Shown here in pieces: positions 23,820-34,680 of a stretch of DNA of 64,000 bases. Within the stretch, counting starts at the first letter, position 1, and each line of letters opens with the position of its first letter. The notes below the pieces were generated by a model. That model had not been told where the DNA came from. It did not search any database and saw only the letters and a list, made by a program, of their open reading frames with translations. Made by a program: the position numbers and the translations under genes. Origin of the DNA: Paragordius varius (taxonomy: Eukaryota; Nematomorpha); the NCBI GenBank assembly GCA_964247055.1, contig OZ176053.1, forward strand, positions 1,860,001 through 1,924,000, written 5' to 3'.

Positions 23820-25773
23820 ATGGACAATAAGCTCTATGATATCTTAGGTGTTAGCCGCAATGCATCAGATAATGAAATAAAAAAGCAGTATCGAAAGCTA
23901 GCAAAAGAATATCATCCTGATAAAAATCCGGAACACGGCGAAAAGGTATATATTTTTTTATTATTTTAACTATAGTTTAAAGAATTAAGTTTTGCTTATG
24001 ATGTACTTACCGATCCAAATAAACGACAGCTTTATGATTCACATGGAATCCAAGGTTTAAAGGATGGTGGAGCATCTGCCGACTGTATTATTTTTTAGTT
24101 TTAATATATATCCTTTAGTTGGTGACGATATTTTCTCATCACTTTTTGGGGGTGGGAGTCCCTTTGGTGGTGGATTATTTGGATTTGGGGGAGGTGGTGG
24201 TCCTAAACGCAATGTTAGACGCAAAGGCGAAGATACCGTTTATCCTTTAAAGTAAAATATGAACACTTTTGTCATCCTAAATTATCGGATCGATTAATGT
24301 AAATAAAATTATTGTTAAATAGCCTTGTATTATAAGTGTTTATTAAATTGTTTGATTAGAGTTTCCCTTGAAGATCTTTACAAAGGACGTGTTGCAAAAC
24401 TTCAACTTGGTCGCTCAGTTATTTGTTCAACTTGTGAAGGGTATTACACTATCTTTAATTTTTTATAGTTTTTTTATAAATAAAATAGAATTTTAATGAA
24501 TAAAAAATGTTTATGATATCTCGTCTAATCATTTTAAATAGGTAGGAAGTATACCTGGATAATAAATTGCTTATAAAACCCAATCTAATATTCGAATATA
24601 TATTATATTTATGTGTAACCACACCAATTTTAATAATGATATATAAAAAAAATTGATTAGACAACATATATATTTAACTGCAGATTTGTAAATATTATAT
24701 TAACGCATCGGATTGTATTTTAAAAGTACCATATTATCATCCCATAAATTCAATTATGAATTACAATGAGTTATTATTCTATTTTTACGTTAAAGATTAC
24801 TTGCACTAATCAAATTCATTTTAATAAATTAATTCAATTATAGCTGAATTATAATTGCAATAATAATGTAAAATTATTTAGTATATACAAAAAAATCTTG
24901 ATTATAAAACCGAATATTTTTTCCATTAATTTATTTATATCATATGCTATATATAAATTTATTTTTTTTATCATTTTTCAGGCGAGGAGGAAAACCGGGA
25001 TGTTTCCAGCCCTGTCCAGGTTGTAAGGGTAGAGGCATTAAAGTAACGATCCGACAATTGGGACCAGGATTTATGCAACAAATGCAAACTGCATGCACTG
25101 AATGTAATCGCACCGGTAAATTTCCCTCCTTTTTTTATTATAAAAGACAGTCTTAAATATATTAAGTTTAGAGTGTTAACTTATCATTAATTTGCTATTA
25201 CGGTGTGCCTTTTTTTGTTTAATTTAGATTATAGTAGGTTGTTAAAAAATAATGAGCCTGTTGCTGAAACCAGCGCTGTAGTTTTTGATTATTAATTAAC
25301 AAATTTATTTTTGTGTTCTTTAAATGAGTGTATATACCATTTATAATATAAATTTACCATTGAACAATTCAAGTTTACCCCGAAAATAAATTATATATTT
25401 TCGGGCTAATATAACTCATCATGAATATGAAATATATTTTTATGGCATAGTTAATTAATTTTTCAGTATTACATTAATTTTAAAAAAAATTATATTTTTT
25501 AAAAATATAAAAAAATATAGGTAGTTTTTAACCTAAAAAAACACCTAATTCATTTTAGGTGACTTTGAATTGTTTGTAGTGAATTTGAATTGTACAGGGG
25601 TAAATTTTAATAAATGGTATATACCAAATTAAACCCAAAGGTTCTTACTTACGGTATATATATCGTAAATCCTATATACGATACATTTACAATTCAAATT
25701 CACTATTGAACAATTCAAATTTACTACAATTCTTTATCCTAAAATAAATTGTGTTTTTTTAAATTTAGGATTA

Positions 25774-25809
<36 letters not shown>

Positions 25810-27250
25810 AAAAAGGACAAAATTGCGTTTATAATTAATTTGTTAATAATGAGTTTTATAAGCCCGGAAACATATAATTTATTTTTGGGGGGAATTTGAA
25901 TTGTTCGAGGGTGATTCTAATTGTTTAAGGGTATTTGACTTTTAACTGGTATAACTTACACATGTGCAAAAAATTTATATGGGAATAAAGGTGAAATAAT
26001 TAATGAAAGTCTCAAGTGTCAAAATTGTCACGGGGAAAAAGTAATACGCGACACAAAGCTATTGGAAGTCCATGTCTTGCCCGGCATGAAAAATGGTCAA
26101 AAAATTACATTTCGCGGTGAAGGAGATCAAAGAGTAAATTGAATATAAGTTTTAATATGTTATACAGTGAAAATTAAAATTATACGGACAAAACGTAATT
26201 ATTATTTTTTTCAAAAGACACCCAACACTAATATACTTTTTTATACCCTGAACTATAAATTGTTTATTGCAATGGTAAAATATATATAATTGATTGTGTT
26301 ACCAATATACATTTATATTTTATACTTTGCGATTTTAAATGACTATTTATTTCCGAAAAAATCAAGAATTTATGGTTGTCTTTTAGAAAAAATACCTTTT
26401 GATCCTAACAATCCTTATTTAATATTACATAAAAATAAAACTGTAAAACATAAAAAGCAAAAAACATAAATTGTTAAATTTTAAAATAACATTCATAATT
26501 CATTACATATTTTTTTAAAGTGTAAATATTATTTTTCGACTTGAAGTACCCAAAGTTTTATCAAAATATATTTGTCAGATTTACAAAAATTTAGTAAGGT
26601 ACATTAAAAATCGTATTATTAGCTACACCTCTTAATTTTTTTTAAAATTCGTTTTTATGCGCACTTAAAATAGGGTTGACCTTTTATTATTGCATTCACT
26701 ACTTTAAATATAATACCGTTTGAAAAATAAATTTAAAACCAATTTTTATTAATTCTACATCGCTTAGTGTTATTCTTAAATATTATATTACTTAAAACAT
26801 ATAATTTTTATATAGATATTTACCGATTATTTCTTTGAATGCTCTTTTAGAGTCATATTTGATACAACATGCGCAAAAGATTTGAAATTTTTATACAAAT
26901 TTGAAATTTACAACTAAAAAAAATGGGAAAAGCGCTGCGATTATTTTATAGGAATGTGCATTGATGAAAAACGTTATTGCTCGTTTTTTGGGATAAACTA
27001 TTTTTTCTTATATTATTTAATAACCTTTTATCACCTTTATACGCTATTTTTTCCTTCCAAAGGAGGTAAGCATGCATAATTTTCCATTCCTTTCTGTCTA
27101 CTGCTTGCCCGATTTTTCTATTGAGAAAGTCAATTAAGTCTTTTTGAATAGCGAATTTCCAGGTTTTCTGAGCTAATATGATTTTTTGAATATGATTGCA
27201 CACGTTTTATCCAGTTTTGGGGCCCAACCATTTCCAATGAAATTTTATTA

Positions 27251-27282
<32 letters not shown>

Positions 27283-30200
27283 GCCTGACATGGATAGTGG
27301 AGATGTGATTATAATTTTGCAACTCAAAGAGCACCCACGTTTTATACGTCACGGGAATGATTTATTGTTACAAAAAGTCATCAGTCTTAAGGAAGCCCTT
27401 TTGGGGTACACTTTTACCCTTAGACATTTGGATGGCCGAAAAATTTTGGTTAAAAGTAAAGCCGGAGATTTGCTCCATCCTGGTTAGTGTTCCTATTATT
27501 ATTTTTTATTTTAAATTTTTATTTGGAATTACTTTTTAACATTAAAGTAACCAAATTTTGATATATATATATATATATATATATATATTCTGAATAATTT
27601 AAAATACACCCTTAACAACCCATATTCACCTTAAAAACAAATTACCTGTTTTTTAAATGGCAAAAATTACCTATATTTTTTATACTTTTAAAACAGTAAA
27701 TTTTGTTTAAAATTAAAATAATACTAAAATAAATTTTGCCATAAAGATATATATTAATGATGAGCTTGTTATATTAGCCTGAAAAACAATCTATTTTTTA
27801 GGGGGAATATGAATAGTAAATAGTGTGATATTTATATCATTGAACATATTTTCGATTTTCTCACAAAGATCGTTTGATATAAAAAGATATTTTTGCATTA
27901 TCGCTAGCTTCACTAATTCACCATTTACAATATAAATTCACCCTACAAATATATTGTGTGTTTTTCGGGCTAATATAATTTATGATTAATATGAAATATA
28001 CTTTTATATAATAGTTTATTATTTTTTCATAATTTTAAACACAATTTTATATAGGCAATTTTTAATCTTAAAATACTTTTAGTTTATTTTAGGGTGAATT
28101 TGAATTGTTAAAGGGTAAATATGAAGTGTTAATGGTATATTTTTAAATGTGATAGATTTTGTAAGTATAAGATTTTTTTTTATCTTTGTTGTAGGATATA
28201 CTAAATACTAAAATAATAGAATTACTGAAATTGGTTAATTTAAATATATCGTTTTAAAATTCATAGGATGAATGCGCCATTTATCATGCACATCATCGTT
28301 AAAAATTAAATTGAGTTCCTTGTTGTTTTAATTGGAATAGCCGTTTTCATTCATTATATTCGCATAAAAAATTTATTCATGTGCTACCTAATAATATATA
28401 ATATTATCTAATTTTAAAATAACTTTGTTATCCATGTTTTGTATTTATTAAATTAAGATACAGTATGAGTAAGTATACATTGCTAGAAAGTTATTAATTA
28501 TTGCCAAATAGCATCTACAACAAAGGGTGCAGTATTATTGGTTAGTAACATTAAAAAGTGAAAAAAAATAATTCGAAGTCAATAATACTGCCCTTTGTTG
28601 TACATAGCTATTTGGCAATAATTAATGACTTTCTAGCAATTTATACTTACTCATAGAGTATATTAATTTTAAATTTTGATAATATGAGCGTTATCTGTAT
28701 AGTAATATAATATTTTATTGTAATATAGGATCTATCCGTGTTATAAAGGAAGAGGGTATGCCACATTATAAGAATCCTTTTACGCATGGTAATTTGTATA
28801 TTCGATACGATGTGGACTTCCCACTCGATGGGTTTGCCCCTGAGACTGATTTACAGGCCTTGGATATCATACTAGGCACCATATCTGGTACTCAATCTAA
28901 TAATGGTAGATCATCTAGACGCAGTTTAAATAACAACAATAATGGTAATATGCATCCAGGTTTATCTTTTTTTTATTTTACATATTTTTTGAGTGTCTCG
29001 GTAAATTTTTGATGACAACTGTATCATTCTGTAATTTAACTATACATTTGCCCTAAAATTTTGTATATTGTTTTATTTTTGTATTTGAATCCATTAAAAA
29101 CAAACATTTTGTTAGCCAATAATATATTTGTTCAATTTGCATTTTGGGGGTAAATATAACCAATTAATGCTGATTGGGCATTTGTGCTTATTTTTTTCCA
29201 AATTTTTCTTTATATTAACTACAGTTAGATCTTTGTAAATAACTTGGAAACAAAGAAATATATTCATATTAAGGTAACCATAGATTTAAGCTAGAATATT
29301 TTAATTTTAACCTATCATTTTGAGTTACGAAAATAGGAACTAAGCTGTTTGGTACATCATATTTCACGAATGCCATCATTTGAGTTACTTAGAATTAAAC
29401 AAGAATTTTTTATCAAAAAACTTTACGTTTTTTCTTTCTTCATTTTAATATTTACTGTACTTTGGCATTTATGGGGTGCGGTTATTCATTATAACGCGCA
29501 TTAATCCCTTTTTTCATTTTTATAATAATACTTATTTTTTTTCTTAAAACTCAACCTATATAGAACAAGCGTCAGGATCTACGGCTGTTCCGTATTTCGA
29601 TGCGCTATCCACATCGCAAACTAATCCTAATAATCAACAACAAAAACAGCAAAATACGAAGCATGATTACCATTTCATACATATGCCACACTTGTTTTCA
29701 CATTTGCGCAAAAATGCCGAACATAAAAAGAATGGAGGAGGAGGCACCCATACTTTTACCACGGATCCGGCTGAACATCACGTTGAAGAGGTATTTACAC
29801 TTGATCCTATAAATCTGCATAGTCTTAGACTATTTTGTACACTAACATTCACTTACTAAGAGATTTTCCGATTAAATACTTTTTAAATCATGATCGTTTA
29901 AAGTTAACTCTTTCCTTTCAAACTTGAGTTATGAGATTCCGTTTAACAAGTTTAAAGCCAAAATTTAGTTTTTGTATGATTTATTATAATAGTTTTTTCT
30001 CTCTTTTACACCTTTTTATCGGGCAGGTTTACATGAACAAAGAAGAGGGTCATTCACGTGCCTCATACGCTAATCACACGACTTTTAATGGTGGTCCCTC
30101 TAATGAATCTAATACAACAGCATCATCAGGAGGAGGAGGTCGTCAAAAAGCTAGTACTAGAAAGTCAAAGGACGTTTATCACGAAGACTCAGCTAATGAT

Positions 30201-30368
30201 ATGCATCATAATGGTGACGAAGACGAGGAAGAAAGATTTGCTGGTCATTCTGGGTTTTTCTCCTCAGGGGGACCACAACACCCTTTCGCCCATGCTTTTG
30301 GCGGTCCAGGGGCCGGTTCTACAGGAGGAGGGGGAGGGGCCCAACACGTTCAATGTGCAAATCAATAG
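23820..30368 (+). CDS. DNAJA2: DnaJ/Hsp40 subfamily A co-chaperone (DNAJA2-like)
   Basis: Ten exons join in frame to 574 codons plus stop: 23820-23945, 23976-24084, 24119-24251, 24360-24440, 24982-25115, 25991-26133, 27284-27482, 28729-28959, 29564-29790, 30027-30368. Order: J domain (1-65) with HPD in [14 protein letters not shown]; Gly/Phe linker [19 protein letters not shown]; zinc region with [32 protein letters not shown]; client-binding domain with [18 protein letters not shown] and [16 protein letters not shown]; a long His/Asn/Gly/Asp-rich tail; and the C-terminal prenylation box CANQ, like the CAHQ of DNAJA2. It recruits Hsp70 and should be membrane-tethered through farnesyl. The tail makes it about 170 aa longer than the usual ~400. 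Introns are 30, 34, 108, 541, 875, 1150, 1246, 604 and 236 nt, so mini-introns are confined to the 5' end. Confidence 0.93.
25337..25617. mobile_element. Family A foldback MITE, copy 2 (both ends present)
   Basis: 281 bp from CCATTTATAATA to AATAAATGG, flanked by TATA on each side. The left arm has AATTTACCATTGAACAATTC and the right arm GAATTTGAATTGTACAGGGG. It lies in DNAJA intron 5. Confidence 0.8.
25683..25950. mobile_element. Family A foldback MITE, copy 3
   Basis: Left arm CATTTACAATTCAAATTCAC, right arm GGGGAATTTGAATTGTTCG then GGGTGATTCTAATTG, ending near ACTGGTATA. It sits in the same intron as copy 2, 65 bp away, and contains a (TA)n run at 25776-25806. Confidence 0.7.
26946..27203 (-). 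mobile_element. LINE C-terminal fragment in DNAJA intron 6
   Basis: An open minus-strand stretch reads [20 protein letters not shown] and resembles the tail that follows RT in RTE/CR1-type LINEs (a DLE...AxDRxEWR pattern). No other LINE domain is nearby. Confidence 0.4.
27590..27840. repeat. Family A foldback MITE, copy 4 (decayed)
   Basis: Arms AATACACCCTTAACAACCC and TAGGGGGAATATGAATAG surround the family core GCCATAAAGATATATATTAA. Located in DNAJA intron 7. Confidence 0.55.
27921..28135. mobile_element. Family A foldback MITE, copy 5
   Basis: Runs from CCATTTACAATATAAATTCA to TGTTAATGG, with the core GGGCTAATATAATTTATG. About 65 bp shorter than copy 2. Located in DNAJA intron 7. Confidence 0.7.
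28458..28660. repeat. Long near-perfect hairpin in DNAJA intron 7
   Basis: 28465-28540 and 28580-28654 are inverted copies with few mismatches: ATGAGTAAGTATACATTGC on the left against GCAATTTATACTTACTCAT on the right, with CCAAATAGC and ACAACAAAGGG also paired. The loop is about 40 nt. It could be a palindromic MITE or an intronic hairpin RNA. Confidence 0.8.
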
Positions 30369-30712
30369 GGAAAAGGAGCTTGAGCCTCTTTTTTTATCTT
30401 TTTTAACGACTTACTTATATTTGGATAGCATGAGATTGACAAAAATATTTTTTACAATCGATAAAATGTGGTTTATTTTTTGCGTCAAAATGATAACTGT
30501 ATAAATAACATACTATTCTGAAACAAATTTTATTGATAAATACTTTACTATTATAAGTTTTCTCTTGACTAAATTGAGCCACGTTGCACATCAGTTTGTT
30601 TGCAATGTACAATGTTTCCTTTAAATTTATCAATATATTTTCCGTTTTTTATCAACATTATTTAGTTATCTGTCGTTTTATATAAATTCATACAATAATA
30701 TTTTGTTTTTTA

Positions 30713-30718
30713 AATAAA
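30713..30718 (+). terminator. Candidate poly(A) signal of DNAJA
   Basis: AATAAA about 345 bases after the stop. The same AATAAATG context is kept in the duplicated copy near 40380. Confidence 0.45.
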
Positions 30719-30818
30719 TGTATGTGTGCTTTGCATATTTTTAGTTAAATTATGACATATTTTGGACCGCACACAAACAAATAACTGTAAAAGCATTTGC
30801 CAAAAATGTTTTTATTAT

Positions 30819-31072
30819 TCAAAAGCGAAAGTCAGAGGTAAGGCGATAGTTCTGACCATAAACGATGCCGACCCATTTTTGACATGTAAGGAAAGATAAA
30901 CTGAATTTAAACCAAACCATGACATAAAAAAGAGCATTAGCCTTCAGCAAAGTTAAGATATTGCTCACATGTACCATGCGCATATCTCACTCTCGACACC
31001 CAAAACTTTAAGACTTGCGAAAAATATCAGCGTAAATACACACCATATTACCAATATGCTAACACCACCCAT
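30819..31072 (-). CDS. Candidate small secreted peptide, two exons
   Basis: Exon 1 (31072-30975) encodes a strongly hydrophobic start, MGGVSILVIWCVFTLIFFAS, followed by LKVLGVESEICA. A GTACAT donor and a TTCAG acceptor remove 74 nt and join in frame to exon 2 (30900-30819), which ends YGQNYRLTSDFRF before the stop. AATAAA follows at once (30818-30812 on the minus strand). The product would be 59 aa with a signal peptide and three cysteines in the mature part. The frame is unusually GC-balanced for this window. No family is recognised. It is convergent with DNAJA. Support is structural only, so a chance reading remains possible. Confidence 0.4.
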
Positions 31073-31426
31073 ATAAAGAAATGATATAAAAACACACAAA
31101 CAATATATCAGACGTACCACTCGTGCGTAAAAAAATTAAATTTAAAGTTTACATGATTCTAAAAAATATATTCGGCGGGATTAATTTTTAACCAATTTTA
31201 GACATTCATCGCCTTTATTCAGATTTAACATAACTTTGCTTTTCGTATTGAAAGGCTTATTCAAATGATGTTTTTAGTGTAAAGCATCGTAGCTTTAATG
31301 AAAACATTTATAATATGCGCTGAATTCGCGATTTTAAGATTTGAAGCAGTTAAATAGTTAAATTTTTTTCTTAAATAACCCAAAAGGCCCTACAACAAAG
31401 GCATAATGAGAACCCATATTTATATA

Positions 31427-31954
31427 CCATTTGCACTTCAAGAGTGTCCTTGAACACTTCAAGACATTTCAAGTTGGTCCTTGAACGCTTCAAGTTGATC
31501 CTTAAAATTTTTATATTTTGATTTAACCATAATTTTTGTTTTTTTTATATTATTATTTTTAACCTAATTTTCTATATTTATTATATATTTATTCATTTAA
31601 AAAAAATATTTTTTTATTTCAAACTAATTTTTTCCATTTTAACAAAATTATAACTTTTATATGTTTTCAATGAAAATTTTTTATTAAAAAAAAATATTTT
31701 TTAATTAGGTGTTAAAACCTTATAAATATCCAATATTTTTAAGAAATTAATAATATACGTTTTCTCAAAGAGTAAAAGTTGATATTGATTTAAAATTTAT
31801 GTCAAATAATAGAAAATAGGTTAAAATCAATAAAATAGATGAATGATTTACGATTTGATTAATAAAAGTTAAAAACAAAACAAAAAAGTTAAAGACCAAC
31901 TTGAAGTGTTCAAGGACCAACTTGAAGTGAAGGACACTCTTGAAGTGCAAATGG
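31427..31954. mobile_element. Family E foldback element, copy 2 (both ends present)
   Basis: 528 bp from CCATTTGCACTTCAAG to CTTGAAGTGCAAATGG, preceded by TATA and followed by TAGTATA. Arms of about 80-90 bp are built of units like GTCCTTGAACACTTCAAG (left) and CTTGAAGTGTTCAAGGACC (right). The middle is AT-rich and non-coding. Confidence 0.8.
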
Positions 31955-32005
31955 TAGTATACAGGATACATATATACATCGTCCAATTTTATGCATATAT
32001 ATATA

Positions 32006-32981
32006 CCATTTCCCAGTCTAAATAAACGTTTTCCCAGTCAATCGAAACATTTTCCCAATCAAACAAAACGTTTTCCCAGTCAATCGAAACGTTTTCCCAG
32101 TCAATCGAAACATTTTCCCAGTCAATCGAAACGTTTTCTCAGTCAATCGAAACATTTTCCCAGTCAATAAAAACATTTTCCCAATCAATAAAAACGTTTT
32201 CCCAGTCAATAAAAACCGTTTTATTTTTGATGATAAATATCAAAACAAGATATAAAAATAACTTTTAACCATTATCAGCGTAATATTAGGATTTTATTTT
32301 TTATAAAAACACAATTATTATGTGACAATTCTAAATATATTCCAGTGCACAATCATTAATGACTTATTCTTTAAAAGTTATATTTTTGGAATTTGAGATG
32401 TTTTTAAGATAATATTTTTTATTTTATCGATGGTTCGCATCAATATCTGTGGCTAAATTATAAAATCTATAGTTACGGATTAAATAATAAAATTTATAAA
32501 AATATACCATTTTTATCTGAAAGGTCATTTAACACCTCCTATTGGATCTTAAACATAAATTTTACCCTAATTTTAATATTTATCATTTGGCTTATCGGGT
32601 GCCCAACGCGGCCTGCCGAGTATCTTTGTGCGACCAGCTAAAAATTTAGAATACGCAATTATAATAAATGAGTCTGTTAAATTTGTAACAAATTAAAAAA
32701 AATTGTTATATTTTTGTATTTTACAGTATTACGTCTAATCGAAAAATTATTTATGAAATATATCGAACGGAACGCTGTACTTTTTGAGTTATTTATCATC
32801 AAAAATAAAACCGTTTTTATTGACTGGGAAAACGTTTTTATTGATTGGGAAAATGTTTTTATTGACTGGGAAAATGTTTCGATTGACTGGGAAAACGTTT
32901 CGATTGACTGGGAAAACGTTTTGTTTGATTGGGAAAATGTTTCGATTGACTGGGAAAACGTTTATTTAGACTGGGAAATGG
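32006..32981. mobile_element. Family C foldback element, copy 2
   Basis: Runs from CCATTTCCCAGTC to GACTGGGAAATGG with TATA on both sides (32002-32005, 32982-32985). The 21-bp arrays are about 32015-32215 and 32815-32965, in opposite orientation. The left arm extends to about 32440 through the same unique sequence as copy 1; the right arm is shorter. Open frames through the arrays are artefacts of the 21-bp period. Confidence 0.85.
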
Positions 32982-33143
32982 TATAACAATATTTAAACAA
33001 ATTGGGGATCTTTTCATTTGTTAAAAGGCTTCATTTAATATATCGCTAACATTAATATCAATAATTTGACAATCAAGCCTTCCATTTCTCCATATAGAAA
33101 CAGTAAGCACTTTTTTTCGATATCAGCCTCGAATAGAACACGC

Positions 33144-34283
33144 CAGGGCTTCTTAACTTTTGTAATACCTGACCCCATTTATGATTGCGAGTTACTTAAC
33201 GACCTCAACAAATATAAAAAAATAAATTAATATTTGATGATATATTTATTAGATAACAATATACTTATGCATATTATATAAATTTAGAATTCGTTTTGCA
33301 TAAAAATCAAATATTGAATTTGCACAAAATATTATAGAAATGTTTTTATTATAGTTTCAAAAACAAAAGTGGATTCTGACCGTATTAATTCTCTCGAATA
33401 TATCCAAGTAGTTGCGCGGTTAATATTCAATTAAAGTTTACCTCAAAAAATTAATGAGATGGATGAGCTTGTTTTTTTTATTGCATAACAAATCAAATCT
33501 TGGTGTAATGTTTGAAAATGCTGGACATAAGACCTCTTCAACATTTTTTATCGCTGAATAATTGGGATTTATTGTGTGTGAAAGCGAAAGTAACTTCACA
33601 TAAATATGTGGTGTTGAATGGCAAACGTACATATAACGCCATATCGGCGATTGTGGGAAATTCAGTTCTAGTTCCGATCCAGAATTCAGTCAAGAGCTTT
33701 TTTGGAATTTATAGTTTTTAGTTGTTATAAAAACTTGTGAAATATTTAAAATTATTTGAAAACACAATAATAAACATAAAATCTTATAAAATCGTTAAAT
33801 GCCTTGGCAATATACACTAATACTTTCACCGATATAAAAATAAATTTATTTAACTAGCTGGTGGTAGATCCAACAATATACGAGTAATGGAAAAAAAATT
33901 TAAACTGACTAGGAATAACATCTTCGTAATCATACAATGGCTAAATGAAAATATATGTTTATATAGTTTCTTCAAAATAACACTTAGATATTTTGTTGAT
34001 AATATTTATCATTATTTCGGTTTTTAGAGATTGACAAAAATAAATCAACATATTTTTGATTTTCTATAAGATCTTCTGATTCATCGTAAATTTATACATT
34101 ATAATGATTGGAATAGAAATGCTGGTATAAACATTCTTTCCGAACCATAAGATTTTATGATATAATCTACGATGATTGTTATTTAACAATCATTTTACGA
34201 GCTAAAAAACATTTTTTGTTAAATTGTATTTTTATCACGGGCTACCCAAAATGGGGTCGCGACCCACAGTTTAAGAAGCCTTG
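33144..34283. mobile_element. Non-autonomous hAT element in the LINE fragment
   Basis: Ends CAGGGCTTCTTAAC and (reversed) CAAGGCTTCTTAAAC. The near-matching 8-bp flanks GAACACGC and AAACAAGC are a decayed target duplication. An inner GC patch reads GGGGTCGCGACCC. No transposase was recognised; the ORF at 33512-33721 has no known domain. Confidence 0.75.
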
Positions 34284-34680
34284 AAACAAGCAATTAAACA
34301 TCTTATATCACAAATGTGTAAAAAATATTATTTGTTTAAAATAATATAAATTTATCAAACTACAAACTAAGTATGCCATTTGCACAACAGCGTGCTGGTC
34401 CTTACATATACATATGGATCCGAATCCTGGCCGATGTCACAAGTGAAATCAAACTCGCAATCGCTAATTAAATTACTGAAAACAATACTATTTGCACAAA
34501 ATTCATCCGTTTGACTATACCGAATTCATAAACCCGTACCATATACTCAATATTAACCCCAACAATAACGTCATCAGCAATTTTCGGTTATAATGGGATG
34601 GGCATGTTGAAAGACGGGAATATACGATATCTTTAAATGAATGAAAAATTACTCGGTAGAACTGCAACTCACCCCATACT

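Noticed and set aside
30058-30504. Alternative 148-codon frame over DNAJA exon 10
   Set aside because: Shadow frame of exon 10; the true frame gives the Gly-rich tail and the CANQ box.
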